Assembly: GCF_028993575.1 (NCBI RefSeq) | Contig: NZ_CP118615.1 | Coordinates: 7,035,001 to 7,099,000, forward strand | Direction: 5' to 3' | DNA from: Micromonospora cathayae | Lineage (GTDB): Bacteria; Actinomycetota; Actinomycetes; Mycobacteriales; Micromonosporaceae | Length of the DNA stretch: 64,000 nt | In this document: positions 18,606-26,300 of the stretch, piece after piece | Position numbering within the stretch: position 1 is the first letter of the stretch | Layout: every line of letters starts with the position of its first letter | Notes under the pieces: generated by a model | Database searches by the model: none | Seen by the model: the letters and a program-made list of their open reading frames with translations, nothing else | Told to the model about the DNA's origin: nothing | Made by a program: the position numbers and the translations under genes

Positions 18606-19481
18606 TCACTCCTTCCGGCTGGGCGGGACGGGTGGGTAGTCGAGGAAGCCGCGGATCACGTCGATGAAGGCCGGGTACTCGTCGTCGGCGACGTTGTGGC
18701 CGCTGTTCTCGAACATGCGCAGTTGCGCGCCGGGGATGGCCGCCGCGATCTCCTCGGAGAACTCGGGGGCGCAGATCCAGTCGTGTCGGGCCCCGATCAC
18801 CTGGGTGGGTACGGTGATGTCGGCGAGCTGCCCGGTGACGTCGTAGGTGTGCAGGTCACGGCCGTACGCCGCGTTGATCGCCTCCGGCGAGAAGATCGGC
18901 TGGCGGGAGCGTTCGCGGCTCAGGTCGAACCGCCGGGAGTACAGCGGCCCCATCGTCTCGAAGTACTCCCGCATCTCGTCGGCACTGGCGAAGGCCCCGG
19001 CGAACAGTCGCGCGGCCACCTCCTGCTGGGCGGGCGTGCCGCGCTCGGCGACCGTCTCCTGGGCGCGCTTGAGGAACCGGTGGTCCGGTGCGGTCACCAC
19101 CAGGATCAGGTGGCTGAGCCGGTGCGGGTAGCGGACCGCGTAGGACAGCGAGACCATGCCGCCGTACGAGATGCCGAGCAGGCCGATCCGGTCGAGGCCG
19201 AGGTGCTGGCGCAGCGCCTCCAGGTCCGCCACGTGGTCGTCCATGGTGTACGTCTCCGGCGGCGCGGGGTCGGACCGGCCGCTGCCGCGATGGTCGAAGT
19301 AGACCAGCTGCGCCTTCTCGCTCAGCGGGGAGTAGGCCGGTTTGAAGCCGCTGTGGTCGCCGCCCGGTCCGCCGGGGACCACGAAGAGGACGGGTTTCTG
19401 CCGCATCCCGGCTCCGTCGGGCACCAGTCCGGCGCCCTCGATGTCGAAGAAGATCCGGGTGCCCCGGATGTCCGCGTACAT
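18606..19481 (-). CDS. Alpha/beta hydrolase, proline iminopeptidase-like (S33)
   Basis: A 291-residue hydrolase. Motifs are VVPGGPGG (oxyanion side, about 34-41), DHRGSGRSDP (63-72), the nucleophile elbow GISYGG with Ser105, the acid in ARHDWICAPE and the His in NSGHNV near residue 266. HGGPGG plus DQRGxGxS is the pattern of proline iminopeptidases and related amino-acid amidases. GAGGAG precedes the ATG. Within the operon it might trim an amino-acyl or peptide part of the product or release a masked form. This role is inference; the catalytic set looks intact. Confidence 0.83.
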   Translation of the reverse strand: MYADIRGTRIFFDIEGAGLVPDGAGMRQKPVLFVVPGGPGGDHSGFKPAYSPLSEKAQLVYFDHRGSGRSDPAPPETYTMDDHVADLEALRQHLGLDRIGLLGISYGGMVSLSYAVRYPHRLSHLILVVTAPDHRFLKRAQETVAERGTPAQQEVAARLFAGAFASADEMREYFETMGPLYSRRFDLSRERSRQPIFSPEAINAAYGRDLHTYDVTGQLADITVPTQVIGARHDWICAPEFSEEIAAAIPGAQLRMFENSGHNVADDEYPAFIDVIRGFLDYPPVPPSRKE

Positions 19482-19502
19482 GCGTGGTGCTCCTCTCGCG
19501 GG

Positions 19503-20735
19503 TTATCGGTGGCTCGCGGCCGGCGGCCGGAGCAGGTCCCGGACCACCGGTCCGAGGGCGTCGGCGACCAGGGCGTTGCCGTGCGGGCCGCAGTGCGGCC
19601 CCAGCCGGCCGTGCGTGTAGAGCGCGGTGCGGTCCGGTTCCCGCCGGAACCGGGTGGTGAGGTCCACCACCGGCAGCACCGTGCCCAGCTCGGCGAAGGT
19701 CCGCTGGTGGGCGGTGCCGCCGTCGGCCCGGTCCAGGTCGGCCAGTTGCGGGACGACCACCAGGACCGGGTGTTTGCCGGCGGTGCGGCAGACCGTGGCG
19801 AACCGTTCGACCAGCGCGGCCAGCAGGCGGCGGGCCGCCGGGTCGGCGTAGAGCCGCCGGGTCCACCGGGCGTTGTCCCGCAGGACCACGCCGAACGCGG
19901 CCCGCCGGGCCCGCTCCCGCCGCTGCGGGCCACGGCCCAGGCCGGTGAGCAGGTGTCCGAGCACCGGCAGGTGCCGCTGGCCCCGCCGGACGAGCTTGGG
20001 CAGGTACGGGAAGCCGAGCACGTCGCGGCGGAACTTCGCGGCGTGGAACGGGTCCAGCGCGGTGATCTCCGGCAGCCGGGCGTGGTAGGTGGCGTAGTCA
20101 CCGGGCGCGCGGATCGGGCTGGGGTGCAGGGTCAGCCCGCCCGGGTCCAGGGTGAACCGGGGCTTGAAGGCGAGCACGTTGCCGTACTCGAAGAAGTGCT
20201 TCCAGTACGAGTGCACCCGGGCGATGGTCTCCGGCACCACGCCCATGATCACCACCTGGGACTCCAGCGTCGGCAGTTCCCGTTCCAGTCGCAGCAGGGC
20301 CTGGTCGAGCCCGTAGTTGCCGACGCCGTAGTTCGCCACCCCGACGTCGAGGAGCCGGCCGAGCTGGTGCGGCCAGGTCTGGTCGTCGTCGACCAGCCGG
20401 CAGAACGTGAACGAGTCCCCGAACGCCGCGACCGGCGCGGGCCCGTCCGCCAGCCGGGGATCGTGCCGGCGGGCCCGCCCGTCCAGCCGGTAGCCGGTGG
20501 TGCCCCGGTCGGTGGGCTCGGTGCCCCGCTCCCCCGGGCGGCGGCACCAGCCCAGCTCCGGGTCGAACGAGCGGGCCACGTGCCGGTCGACCAGGGCCGG
20601 CGCGATGGCGGGCGCGGTGTCCCGCGCGGTGACCAGCCAGGGGAAGTCCGGACGCAGCCGGTGCACCAGCGCGGCGACGCCGGCCTCCACGGCGAGATAC
20701 CCGGCCGGCACGGCGAGAAGCCTGGAAAGTCTCAT
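19503..20735 (-). CDS. SGNH/GDSL hydrolase-like protein with N-terminal anchor
   Basis: A 410-residue protein. Residues about 3-25 are hydrophobic (signal anchor or signal peptide). The SGNH block I is AFGDSFTF with the nucleophilic Ser, a later ANYGVGNYGLDQALLRLERE segment holds the conserved Gly/Asn region, and GPHCGPHGNALVA near the C-terminus gives the catalytic His. Similar proteins often occur in polysaccharide or lipid O-acylation loci. Its start overlaps the stop of the APS-kinase-like gene by four bases. It could act on the operon product as an esterase or acyl/phosphoramidyl transferase, probably outside or at the membrane. The function is not established. Confidence 0.75.
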   Translation of the reverse strand: MRLSRLLAVPAGYLAVEAGVAALVHRLRPDFPWLVTARDTAPAIAPALVDRHVARSFDPELGWCRRPGERGTEPTDRGTTGYRLDGRARRHDPRLADGPAPVAAFGDSFTFCRLVDDDQTWPHQLGRLLDVGVANYGVGNYGLDQALLRLERELPTLESQVVIMGVVPETIARVHSYWKHFFEYGNVLAFKPRFTLDPGGLTLHPSPIRAPGDYATYHARLPEITALDPFHAAKFRRDVLGFPYLPKLVRRGQRHLPVLGHLLTGLGRGPQRRERARRAAFGVVLRDNARWTRRLYADPAARRLLAALVERFATVCRTAGKHPVLVVVPQLADLDRADGGTAHQRTFAELGTVLPVVDLTTRFRREPDRTALYTHGRLGPHCGPHGNALVADALGPVVRDLLRPPAASHR

Positions 20736-21247
20736 CCGACCCGCACCGCCAGCGCGTCCAGGATCCGCTCGACCAGGTCCTCCGGCGTACCGTCCCGGCC
20801 GGAGCTGTCCAGCACCAGGTCCGGTTCGGCCGGCCGGGGGAACGGGATGTCCACGCCGACGACGTCGCTCGCCGCGCCGGCCAGCGCCGCCCGGTAGAGG
20901 CCCTTGGTGTCCCGCTCGACCACCACCTCCATCGGCACGTCCAGCAGCACCTCGAAGTAGCCGTCGAGATGTTCCCGGTTCCACCGCTGCCACTCCGGGA
21001 AGATGGACAGCACCGCCGCGACCACGTGGATGTCCTGCTGGTCGAGCATCCGGCACAGCCGGCTCAGCCGCTCGGCGTTCACCCGCCGGCCGGCCACGTC
21101 GTGCGACAGCGTGCCGCCCCAGACCTCCCGCAGCAGGTCACCGTCCAGGTAGACCAGGTTGGGGTGGTCGGCGCGCAGCCGGGCGGCGAGGCGCAGCCCC
21201 ACCGTGGTCTTGCCCGCCCCGGACAGCCCGATCAACCAGACGATCAT
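20732..21247 (-). CDS. APS-kinase-like protein, proposed CDP-phosphoramidate 3'-kinase
   Basis: A 171-residue CysC-family kinase. P-loop GLSGAGKT (7-14), the DGD acidic motif (35-37), RDTKGLY (112-118) and GVDIPFP (131-137) are all present. CysC normally phosphorylates APS at the 3'-hydroxyl. No ATP sulfurylase, PAPS reductase or other sulfate gene is near. Its neighbours instead match the C. jejuni phosphoramidate set, in which the CysC homologue Cj1415 phosphorylates cytidine diphosphoramidate at the 3'-OH. I therefore call it a CDP-amidate kinase homologue. True APS kinase activity is the alternative. The ATG overlaps the previous gene's stop. Confidence 0.82.
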   Translation of the reverse strand: MIVWLIGLSGAGKTTVGLRLAARLRADHPNLVYLDGDLLREVWGGTLSHDVAGRRVNAERLSRLCRMLDQQDIHVVAAVLSIFPEWQRWNREHLDGYFEVLLDVPMEVVVERDTKGLYRAALAGAASDVVGVDIPFPRPAEPDLVLDSSGRDGTPEDLVERILDALAVRVG

Positions 21248-22008
21248 CTCCGCGCCTCCTGTCCTCCGGCGAACGCCAGCCGTCCCCGCCGGACCAGGTC
21301 CGTGGCGACCGCGAGGTCGTCGGCGTCGTCCACCTCGGCCCAGGCGTCCGGGCACGGCACGGTGCCGATCCGTTCCCCGGCGTCGACCAGGGCCTGGAGC
21401 AGGCTGGTCAGGTCCAGGGCGTCCACCTGCCGGGGCGGCAGCCCGGCCAGCAGCCGTTCCACCGCCGCCCAGGCCGGTGGGGTGAACCGCAGCAGGCCCA
21501 GGTACTGGCCGGTCACCTCGTCCACCGAGTGCGGGGTGCCACCGATCTCGGAAAGCGTGCCGTCCGGCCGCCGCCGGAACGTCTCCGCGTCGTCCAGCGG
21601 GTCGGCGAACCGCAGCCGCCACAGCCGCAACCAGTCCGGGTCGTAACTGATGGCGAGGTCCCCGTCGGCGGCGAGGAGGTTCCGCACGGTGGCCGCCGAG
21701 TAGACGATGTCGCCGTACGAGACGACGCACGGCCCGGACCGCAGCCACGGCGCGGCGGCGAGCAGCGAGCCGACCATGTTGGTCCGCTCCCACCGGGGGG
21801 CCGGGAACACCGGCAGCCCCTGCGCGGCCACCAGGTCGGCGCGGTAGCCGGCCACCACCGCCAGCTCGGTGACGCCGCCGGCGGTCAGCGCCGCGCGCTG
21901 CCAGTCCAGCAGCGGTCGCCCGGCCAGCGGCACCAGGCACTTGGGTCGCCGCGCGGTCAGTTCACCCAGCCGGCTGCCCCGTCCGGCGGCCAGCACGACG
22001 CCCCTCAC
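21244..22008 (-). CDS. Nucleotidyltransferase, proposed CTP:phosphoglutamine cytidylyltransferase
   Basis: A 254-residue sugar-nucleotidyltransferase-fold protein. It shows LAAGRGSRL (6-14) with the downstream RPKCLVPLAG (21-30) that holds the catalytic Lys, RTNMVGSL (75-82), SYGDIVYS (97-104) with the metal-binding Asp, WRLRFADPLDDAE (130-142) and GQYLGLL (167-173). This pattern is that of the LicC/Cj1416-like group rather than ordinary NDP-sugar enzymes. Cj1416 joins CTP and L-glutamine phosphate to give CDP-L-glutamine. The order in the operon supports the same reaction. GTG 22008 overlaps the amidotransferase stop (GTGA). Choline-phosphate cytidylyltransferase activity is the main alternative. 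Confidence 0.82.
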   Translation of the reverse strand: MRGVVLAAGRGSRLGELTARRPKCLVPLAGRPLLDWQRAALTAGGVTELAVVAGYRADLVAAQGLPVFPAPRWERTNMVGSLLAAAPWLRSGPCVVSYGDIVYSAATVRNLLAADGDLAISYDPDWLRLWRLRFADPLDDAETFRRRPDGTLSEIGGTPHSVDEVTGQYLGLLRFTPPAWAAVERLLAGLPPRQVDALDLTSLLQALVDAGERIGTVPCPDAWAEVDDADDLAVATDLVRRGRLAFAGGQEARR

Positions 22009-22613
22009 CGGAGGGCCCCGAAGTGCGACCGGAACAGCGCGACGTCCTCCCGGGCCAGGTGGTGCGGGAGTCGTTCCGGGTGCCACATCAGGCCCACCAC
22101 CGGTGCCGTCTCGTGCCGTACCCCCTTCACCACCCCGTCGGCGGTACGGGCCCAGGCCCGCAGCGGCGTCCGGGTGGTGTGCGCGGCCCAGTGGTGGTAG
22201 CTGTTGACCACCCGCTGCCGGCCGTCGACCAGTACGGTCTGCCGGGCGGTCACGTGCCCGGCCACCCGGGACAGCGGCACCCCGAACCGGCGCAGCAGCA
22301 GTTGCATGCCCCGGCACACCGCCACCACCGGCAGGTTCGCGCCCAGTGCCGCGTCGAGCAGCGCCGCCTCGGTGGCGTCCCGTTCCGGGGCGTCCCCGCC
22401 GAGTTCGGCCAGGTCGTTGCCGCCGGTCAGCAGGACACCGTCGGGGCGTACCCGGCGCAGCAGCCGGTCCGCCGTCTCCGGATGGTTCGGTACCGGCACC
22501 CCGCACAGGCCGCCGGCCGCCAGCAGCGGCCACCAGCGCTGGTCGACCGCGTCGCTGCGGGTGCCGTGGGTGGCGTCGACCAGCACCCGCGAGGAGACCG
22601 CCACGCACCTCAT
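22005..22613 (-). CDS. Class I glutamine amidotransferase, proposed gamma-glutamyl-CDP-amidate hydrolase
   Basis: A 202-residue PuuD/GATase1-like hydrolase. The nucleophile Cys100 lies in VAVCRGMQ, and His178 and Glu180 in MWHPE complete the triad. TGGNDL (63-68) and NSYHHWA (137-143) are further family features. In C. jejuni Cj1417 cleaves the glutamyl group from CDP-L-glutamine to leave cytidine diphosphoramidate. No synthetase partner needing ammonia is present, which fits a stand-alone hydrolase. ATGA overlap with the upstream kinase gene and GTGA overlap with the downstream gene point to coupled translation. Confidence 0.83.
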   Translation of the reverse strand: MRCVAVSSRVLVDATHGTRSDAVDQRWWPLLAAGGLCGVPVPNHPETADRLLRRVRPDGVLLTGGNDLAELGGDAPERDATEAALLDAALGANLPVVAVCRGMQLLLRRFGVPLSRVAGHVTARQTVLVDGRQRVVNSYHHWAAHTTRTPLRAWARTADGVVKGVRHETAPVVGLMWHPERLPHHLAREDVALFRSHFGALR

Positions 22614-25021
22614 CGCAGCAGCTCCACCCGGCGGTTCAGGCAGTCGATGGTCAGCCGGTTCGCCGACGACCACCGGTCGTACAGGGTCTCGCCGACGCCG
22701 ATCACCGCCGGCACCCCGAACTGGTGGGCCCGGATCGCCATGTGCGAGTTCGCGCCGCCGTAGCGGGTGACGAAGCCGGCCACCCCCTCGGAGAAGATCC
22801 AGTCGTACCCGGGGTCGCCGCTGGGCAGCATGAGGATCCGACCGCGCAGGTCGGTGGGGTGCGTCGACACCTGCGCCACCGGGCCGGTCGCGCGACACTG
22901 GGTCACGTAGTTCGGTTCGGTACCGGGCACGTGGAAGGCGGTCACGTCGGCGGGCCCGGTGATGATCGGCGGCAGCACCAGCCGGCGGGTCAACCCGTAC
23001 TGCTGCCGGCCGTCGGCGGCGCACCGGGCCAGCACCTCCGCCGGGCTGGACGCGCTGCGGTAGAGGGTGTCCACGCAGTCCACGCCCACGTACGACATGT
23101 CGTCCGGGGACAGGCCCACGCCGCCGCCGAGCTGCCGCAGCAGCGACAGCGCCTCGCTGAGGTGCCGGGAGAACTCGAACTTGGCGTTCTCCCGGTGCTC
23201 GATGCTGGTGACGATGAACGCCAACAGCCCGTACGCGTCCTGGTCGAGGCGGTGCTGGCGAAGCAGGTCGTCGATGGCCCGCATGGTGTCCGCCGGCAGC
23301 TCGAACGGCTGTCGCGGGTCGCCGGGCGGCCGCCGGCCGGGCCAGTCGAAGTAGCCGTCGGGGTCCTCGTCGTAGCGTGGGCAGCGGATGTCGTACGTGC
23401 CCGGACGCAGGAAGCCGTACCGGTCCAGGAAGTCCTCCCGGCTCAGCAGCGCGCGGTCGTGCAGCATCCGGTTGGTCACCGTGTCCAGGGAGGCCATCAG
23501 CCGGGCCACGTCCGCCTCGGTGAGCACCCCCACCGCCACCAGCGAGCGCAGGATCTCGGTGGCGACGAAGCCCAGCCGCGCGAAGCCGGCGAAGGCCAGC
23601 GTGCCGAACCGCCGGCAGTCCTCCAGCAGCCAGTAGATCTGGGCCGGCAGGTCCAGCTCCGACCGGCGTACCTGGTCGAGTTTCGCGCCGAGCGAGGTGA
23701 TGTTGGCCAGGTCCTCGCGGCGGGCCGGATGGTCGGGGTCCATCAGGTCGTTGGTGAGGGTCCGCAGGGCGGCGACCAGGTCGTCGCGTTCCCGCGCGCT
23801 GAACAGGTCACCGGTCTGGTCCGCCAGCCGCTGCCGCAGGGTGAACGAGTAGCAGGAGAAGACCACCTCGAACTCGACCTTGTCGTGCAGCTCGGGGCGA
23901 CGGGTGAGCCGGTCGACGCAGTGGTCGACCAGGCGGGCCGCCAGGTGGTCGTCGACGCTGGCGGGGATCAGCGAGTTGCAGCTCTCCCGCACGTCGACGT
24001 AGGGCAGCCCGAAGAAGTCGAGCATCAGCGGGAAGCCCCGCACGTCCCGGTACCCGTACCGGGCCCGCTGGTCGGCCCACTGGGCGTCGGTGATGAGCCG
24101 GCGGTACAGCGACAGGGCGAGCGGCCGGGGCCGGGTGCCGACGATCTCGGCGGGGTTCCAGTCCGGCATCACCCCGAAGACGGTCCGCTCGCCCAGCAGC
24201 CGGGGGTGCGGCTGGCCGGCGGTACGCACCTTCTCCGCCACCGCGTCCAGGCCCCGCTGGTGCGCCTCGTTGTCGCCGTCCGCCGGCACCACCAGCGGAC
24301 GCACCTGGAGCAGGTACAGCTCGTCGGCCCGGTCGTAGGCGAACTCGATGTCGAGGTTGGCCTGGCCGAACAGGTCCTCCAGTTCGGCCGCGAGCGCCGT
24401 CAGCCGGCGCAGCCGGGGGTCGACCCCGGGTCGGATCGCGCCCCGCCAGGCGTAGTAGGTGTGCAGCCGGGCCCGGTGCCCGTTGGTGACCGCCGACGGG
24501 TCACCGCCCTGCTCGTAGTTGACCACCAGGTACGGGGCGCCGGTGTTCGGGTCGCAGGTGAACACCACCCCGGTCATGGTGGCGTCGCAGACGTACGGCT
24601 GGACCAGCACCAACTGCTCGTCGAGCGACCAGGCGGCCGGGTCGCCGGGGCGTTCCCGGTAGGACGCGATGACGTCCTCGACAGCGTCCCGCAGCGCGGC
24701 GCGTCCCTCGACCCCGCCCACCGAGCGGTAGCCGCCGGGCATCATCGTGGCCGGGTCGTCCTCCTGGCGGGTGCTGCTGCGCACGATCAGTGGCCGGTGC
24801 CCCCAGTCGAGGGCGGCCACGTCGTCGAGGACGCGGTCCCGGTCGGCGTGCCAGCGTCCGACCGGGAAGTGGTGCAGCGGCAGGATCCGGGCGGTACGGA
24901 TCAGCGGCGTGAGCTGTTCCAGCGTCTCGGCCTTGGAGCCGAACAACGCGGCCGGCCGGTCCGGGCCGTGCCCCGGTGGTGGGCCGGAGGACGGGGCCGC
25001 GGCAATCAGATCGGACGTCAT
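22610..25021 (-). CDS. PEP-synthase-like kinase, proposed L-glutamine kinase
   Basis: An 803-residue three-part enzyme. Residues about 75-245 form the ATP-grasp domain of PPDK/PEP synthase (IVRSSTRQEDD, TGVVFTCDPNTG, then LYLLQVRPL). A central domain starts with DWNPAEIVG (287-295). The C-terminal swivelling domain carries GGANSHMAIRAHQFGVPAVIG with the phospho-carrier His760. There is no PEP/pyruvate TIM barrel, so it cannot be PEP synthase. The C. jejuni homologue Cj1418 makes L-glutamine phosphate with release of AMP and Pi. Rifampicin phosphotransferase shares the domain types but lacks this context. AAGGA lies before the ATG. It is the first gene of the operon. Confidence 0.83.
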   Translation of the reverse strand: MTSDLIAAAPSSGPPPGHGPDRPAALFGSKAETLEQLTPLIRTARILPLHHFPVGRWHADRDRVLDDVAALDWGHRPLIVRSSTRQEDDPATMMPGGYRSVGGVEGRAALRDAVEDVIASYRERPGDPAAWSLDEQLVLVQPYVCDATMTGVVFTCDPNTGAPYLVVNYEQGGDPSAVTNGHRARLHTYYAWRGAIRPGVDPRLRRLTALAAELEDLFGQANLDIEFAYDRADELYLLQVRPLVVPADGDNEAHQRGLDAVAEKVRTAGQPHPRLLGERTVFGVMPDWNPAEIVGTRPRPLALSLYRRLITDAQWADQRARYGYRDVRGFPLMLDFFGLPYVDVRESCNSLIPASVDDHLAARLVDHCVDRLTRRPELHDKVEFEVVFSCYSFTLRQRLADQTGDLFSARERDDLVAALRTLTNDLMDPDHPARREDLANITSLGAKLDQVRRSELDLPAQIYWLLEDCRRFGTLAFAGFARLGFVATEILRSLVAVGVLTEADVARLMASLDTVTNRMLHDRALLSREDFLDRYGFLRPGTYDIRCPRYDEDPDGYFDWPGRRPPGDPRQPFELPADTMRAIDDLLRQHRLDQDAYGLLAFIVTSIEHRENAKFEFSRHLSEALSLLRQLGGGVGLSPDDMSYVGVDCVDTLYRSASSPAEVLARCAADGRQQYGLTRRLVLPPIITGPADVTAFHVPGTEPNYVTQCRATGPVAQVSTHPTDLRGRILMLPSGDPGYDWIFSEGVAGFVTRYGGANSHMAIRAHQFGVPAVIGVGETLYDRWSSANRLTIDCLNRRVELLR

Positions 25022-25040
25022 CGTTATCCTTCGCTTTCCG

Positions 25041-25068
25041 GGCCGAAGCGGGGAAACGCTTCCGGGCC
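25041..25068 (-). promoter_or_regulatory. Leader hairpin before the phosphoramidate operon
   Basis: GGCCGAAGCG (25041-25050) and CGCTTC..GGCC (25057-25068, two-base bulge) can fold about 20 bases upstream of the first start codon. It might affect translation of the kinase gene. Only the pairing is seen. Confidence 0.35.
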
Positions 25069-25378
25069 GAGGCTGGGGATGTGCGCATGTCCTGGTCGAC
25101 GGTGTGCCGTCGACGGTTCAGCGATTCACGCCGGGAGCGGCCGCTTGCCCGGTGTAACCGCATGAGAAATACGTCCCCGCACCCACTGTGGATAAACCAG
25201 ACGGTATTCCGTCATCTGAATACGACGCGGATTCACCTGTCGTCGCTGGTCAATGAGGTAAGAGAGAAAGGGGATTGACCGGCGCGTGGCCGTCGCCGGG
25301 ATGCCCCTGTGCTAAGGTGCGCGGCCCGGTCGATCTCCGGGGCCTGTCGGGCGACCCGGTCCCGCACCCGACGACGAC
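25069..25378. other. Intergenic region with relatively AT-rich patch, probable operon promoter area
   Basis: No gene is credible here. The stretch 25160-25260 is clearly richer in A/T than its surroundings and is the likely promoter area of the nine-gene minus-strand operon. It contains an inverted repeat GACGG-TATT-CCGTC (25200-25213) and a single TTATCCACA-type DnaA box on the minus strand (25187-25195). I could not find a convincing -35/-10 pair. Confidence 0.4.
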
Positions 25379-25411
25379 GGGCCCCGGCCGGCGGGTCGCC
25401 GGCCGGGGCCC
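25379..25411 (-). terminator. Terminator of the sugar ABC operon
   Basis: A perfect 14-bp stem, GGGCCCCGGCCGGC (25379-25392) with GCCGGCCGGGGCCC (25398-25411), and a 5-base loop, 14 bases after the last permease stop codon. No U-tract follows, as is common in actinobacteria. Confidence 0.8.
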
Positions 25412-25424
25412 GTACCACCGGACG

Positions 25425-26300
25425 TCAGCCCTTGACGGCCCCCGCCACCAGGCCGGACACCATCCGGCGCTGGACCAGCAGGAAGAACACGATCACCGGC
25501 AGGGTGAAGATGGTGGAGGCGGCCATCACCGGCCCCCACGCGGTGTCGTCGCGACCGAAGAAGAACGTCATCGCGACCGGGAGGGTGTACCGGTCCTGGT
25601 CGTTGATGAAGGTCAACGCGAAGATCAGTTCGTTCCAGGCGGTGATGAACGAGAAGATGCTCGTCGCCACCAGGCCGGGCGCGACCAGCGGGAAGAGGAC
25701 CTTCCGGAAGATCTGCGCCCGGCTGGCGCCGTCGATCGCCGCCGCCTCCTCCAGTTCCTTCGGTACGGCGGCCACGAAGCCGCGCAGCATCCACACCGCG
25801 AACGGCAGCGAGAAGCCCAGATAGGTGAGGATCAGGCTGGGCAGGGTGTTGTAGAGCCCGAGTCGCTGGATCATCAGGAACAGCGGAATGACCAGCGCCT
25901 CCAGCGGAATCATCTGCACGATCAGCAGCATGATCAGGAAACTGGTCCGGAGTTTGAACCGGAACCGGGCCACCGCGGTCGCGGCGAGCAACGCGACCAG
26001 CCCGCTGAGCAGCACCGTCGCCCCGGCGACCAGGACGCTGTTGAGGAAGAAGTCCGCGAAGCTGACGCCCGGGATGAGGTTGCCGGTGAGGATGTCCCGG
26101 TAGTGCTGGAGGGTCGGTTCGGCCGGCACCGGGCGGGGCGTCGACGAGAAGATCTCCTGGTTGGGCTTCAGCGACGTGGCGATCATCCAGTAGACCGGGA
26201 AGGCCGCGAAGGCCGCCACCAGCAGCCCGGCCGTGTTGAGGGCGATCCGTCCGGCGGGCCGCCGCCGGCGGGACGCACGCGGCGCCGTCGTGCCGGCCAT
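25425..26300 (-). CDS. Carbohydrate ABC transporter permease (MalG type)
   Basis: A 291-residue inner-membrane permease with six predicted membrane segments. The EAA loop EEAAAIDGASRAQIFRKVLFPL, which docks with the ATPase, is in the usual place about 100 residues from the end. The family imports oligosaccharides from the binding protein. The ATG at 26300 overlaps the stop of the partner permease (ATGA). No ATP-binding subunit is encoded here; in actinobacteria one shared ATPase (MsiK) often serves several such importers. Confidence 0.93.
   Translation of the reverse strand: MAGTTAPRASRRRRPAGRIALNTAGLLVAAFAAFPVYWMIATSLKPNQEIFSSTPRPVPAEPTLQHYRDILTGNLIPGVSFADFFLNSVLVAGATVLLSGLVALLAATAVARFRFKLRTSFLIMLLIVQMIPLEALVIPLFLMIQRLGLYNTLPSLILTYLGFSLPFAVWMLRGFVAAVPKELEEAAAIDGASRAQIFRKVLFPLVAPGLVATSIFSFITAWNELIFALTFINDQDRYTLPVAMTFFFGRDDTAWGPVMAASTIFTLPVIVFFLLVQRRMVSGLVAGAVKG

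Noticed and set aside
18585..20897. Long plus-strand open frame of 770 codons across the island
   Set aside because: It is a shadow of the minus-strand genes: they have intact catalytic motifs, ribosome binding sites and 4-base overlaps, while the antisense translation is low-complexity Gly/Arg/Val. GC-rich DNA gives many such frames.
20732..21247. PAPS synthesis and ordinary sulfation as the purpose of the island
   Set aside because: An APS kinase and a sulfotransferase alone would suggest sulfation, but there is no ATP sulfurylase, and the two genes sit with three further phosphoramidate-pathway families in the C. jejuni order. I keep sulfation as an alternative only for the transferase.
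21244..25021. Phosphonate biosynthesis
   Set aside because: The cytidylyltransferase resembles those in phosphonate tailoring, but no PEP mutase or phosphonopyruvate decarboxylase is present, and the PEP-synthase-like protein has no PEP barrel.
22346..25165. Plus-strand open frame of 939 codons opposite the glutamine-kinase-like gene
   Set aside because: Composition is that of an antisense frame; the minus-strand protein has clear ATP-grasp and swivelling-domain motifs.
25187..25195. Single DnaA box TTATCCACA on the minus strand
   Set aside because: One perfect 9-mer without further boxes or an AT-rich unwinding element is likely to be chance and is not an origin.
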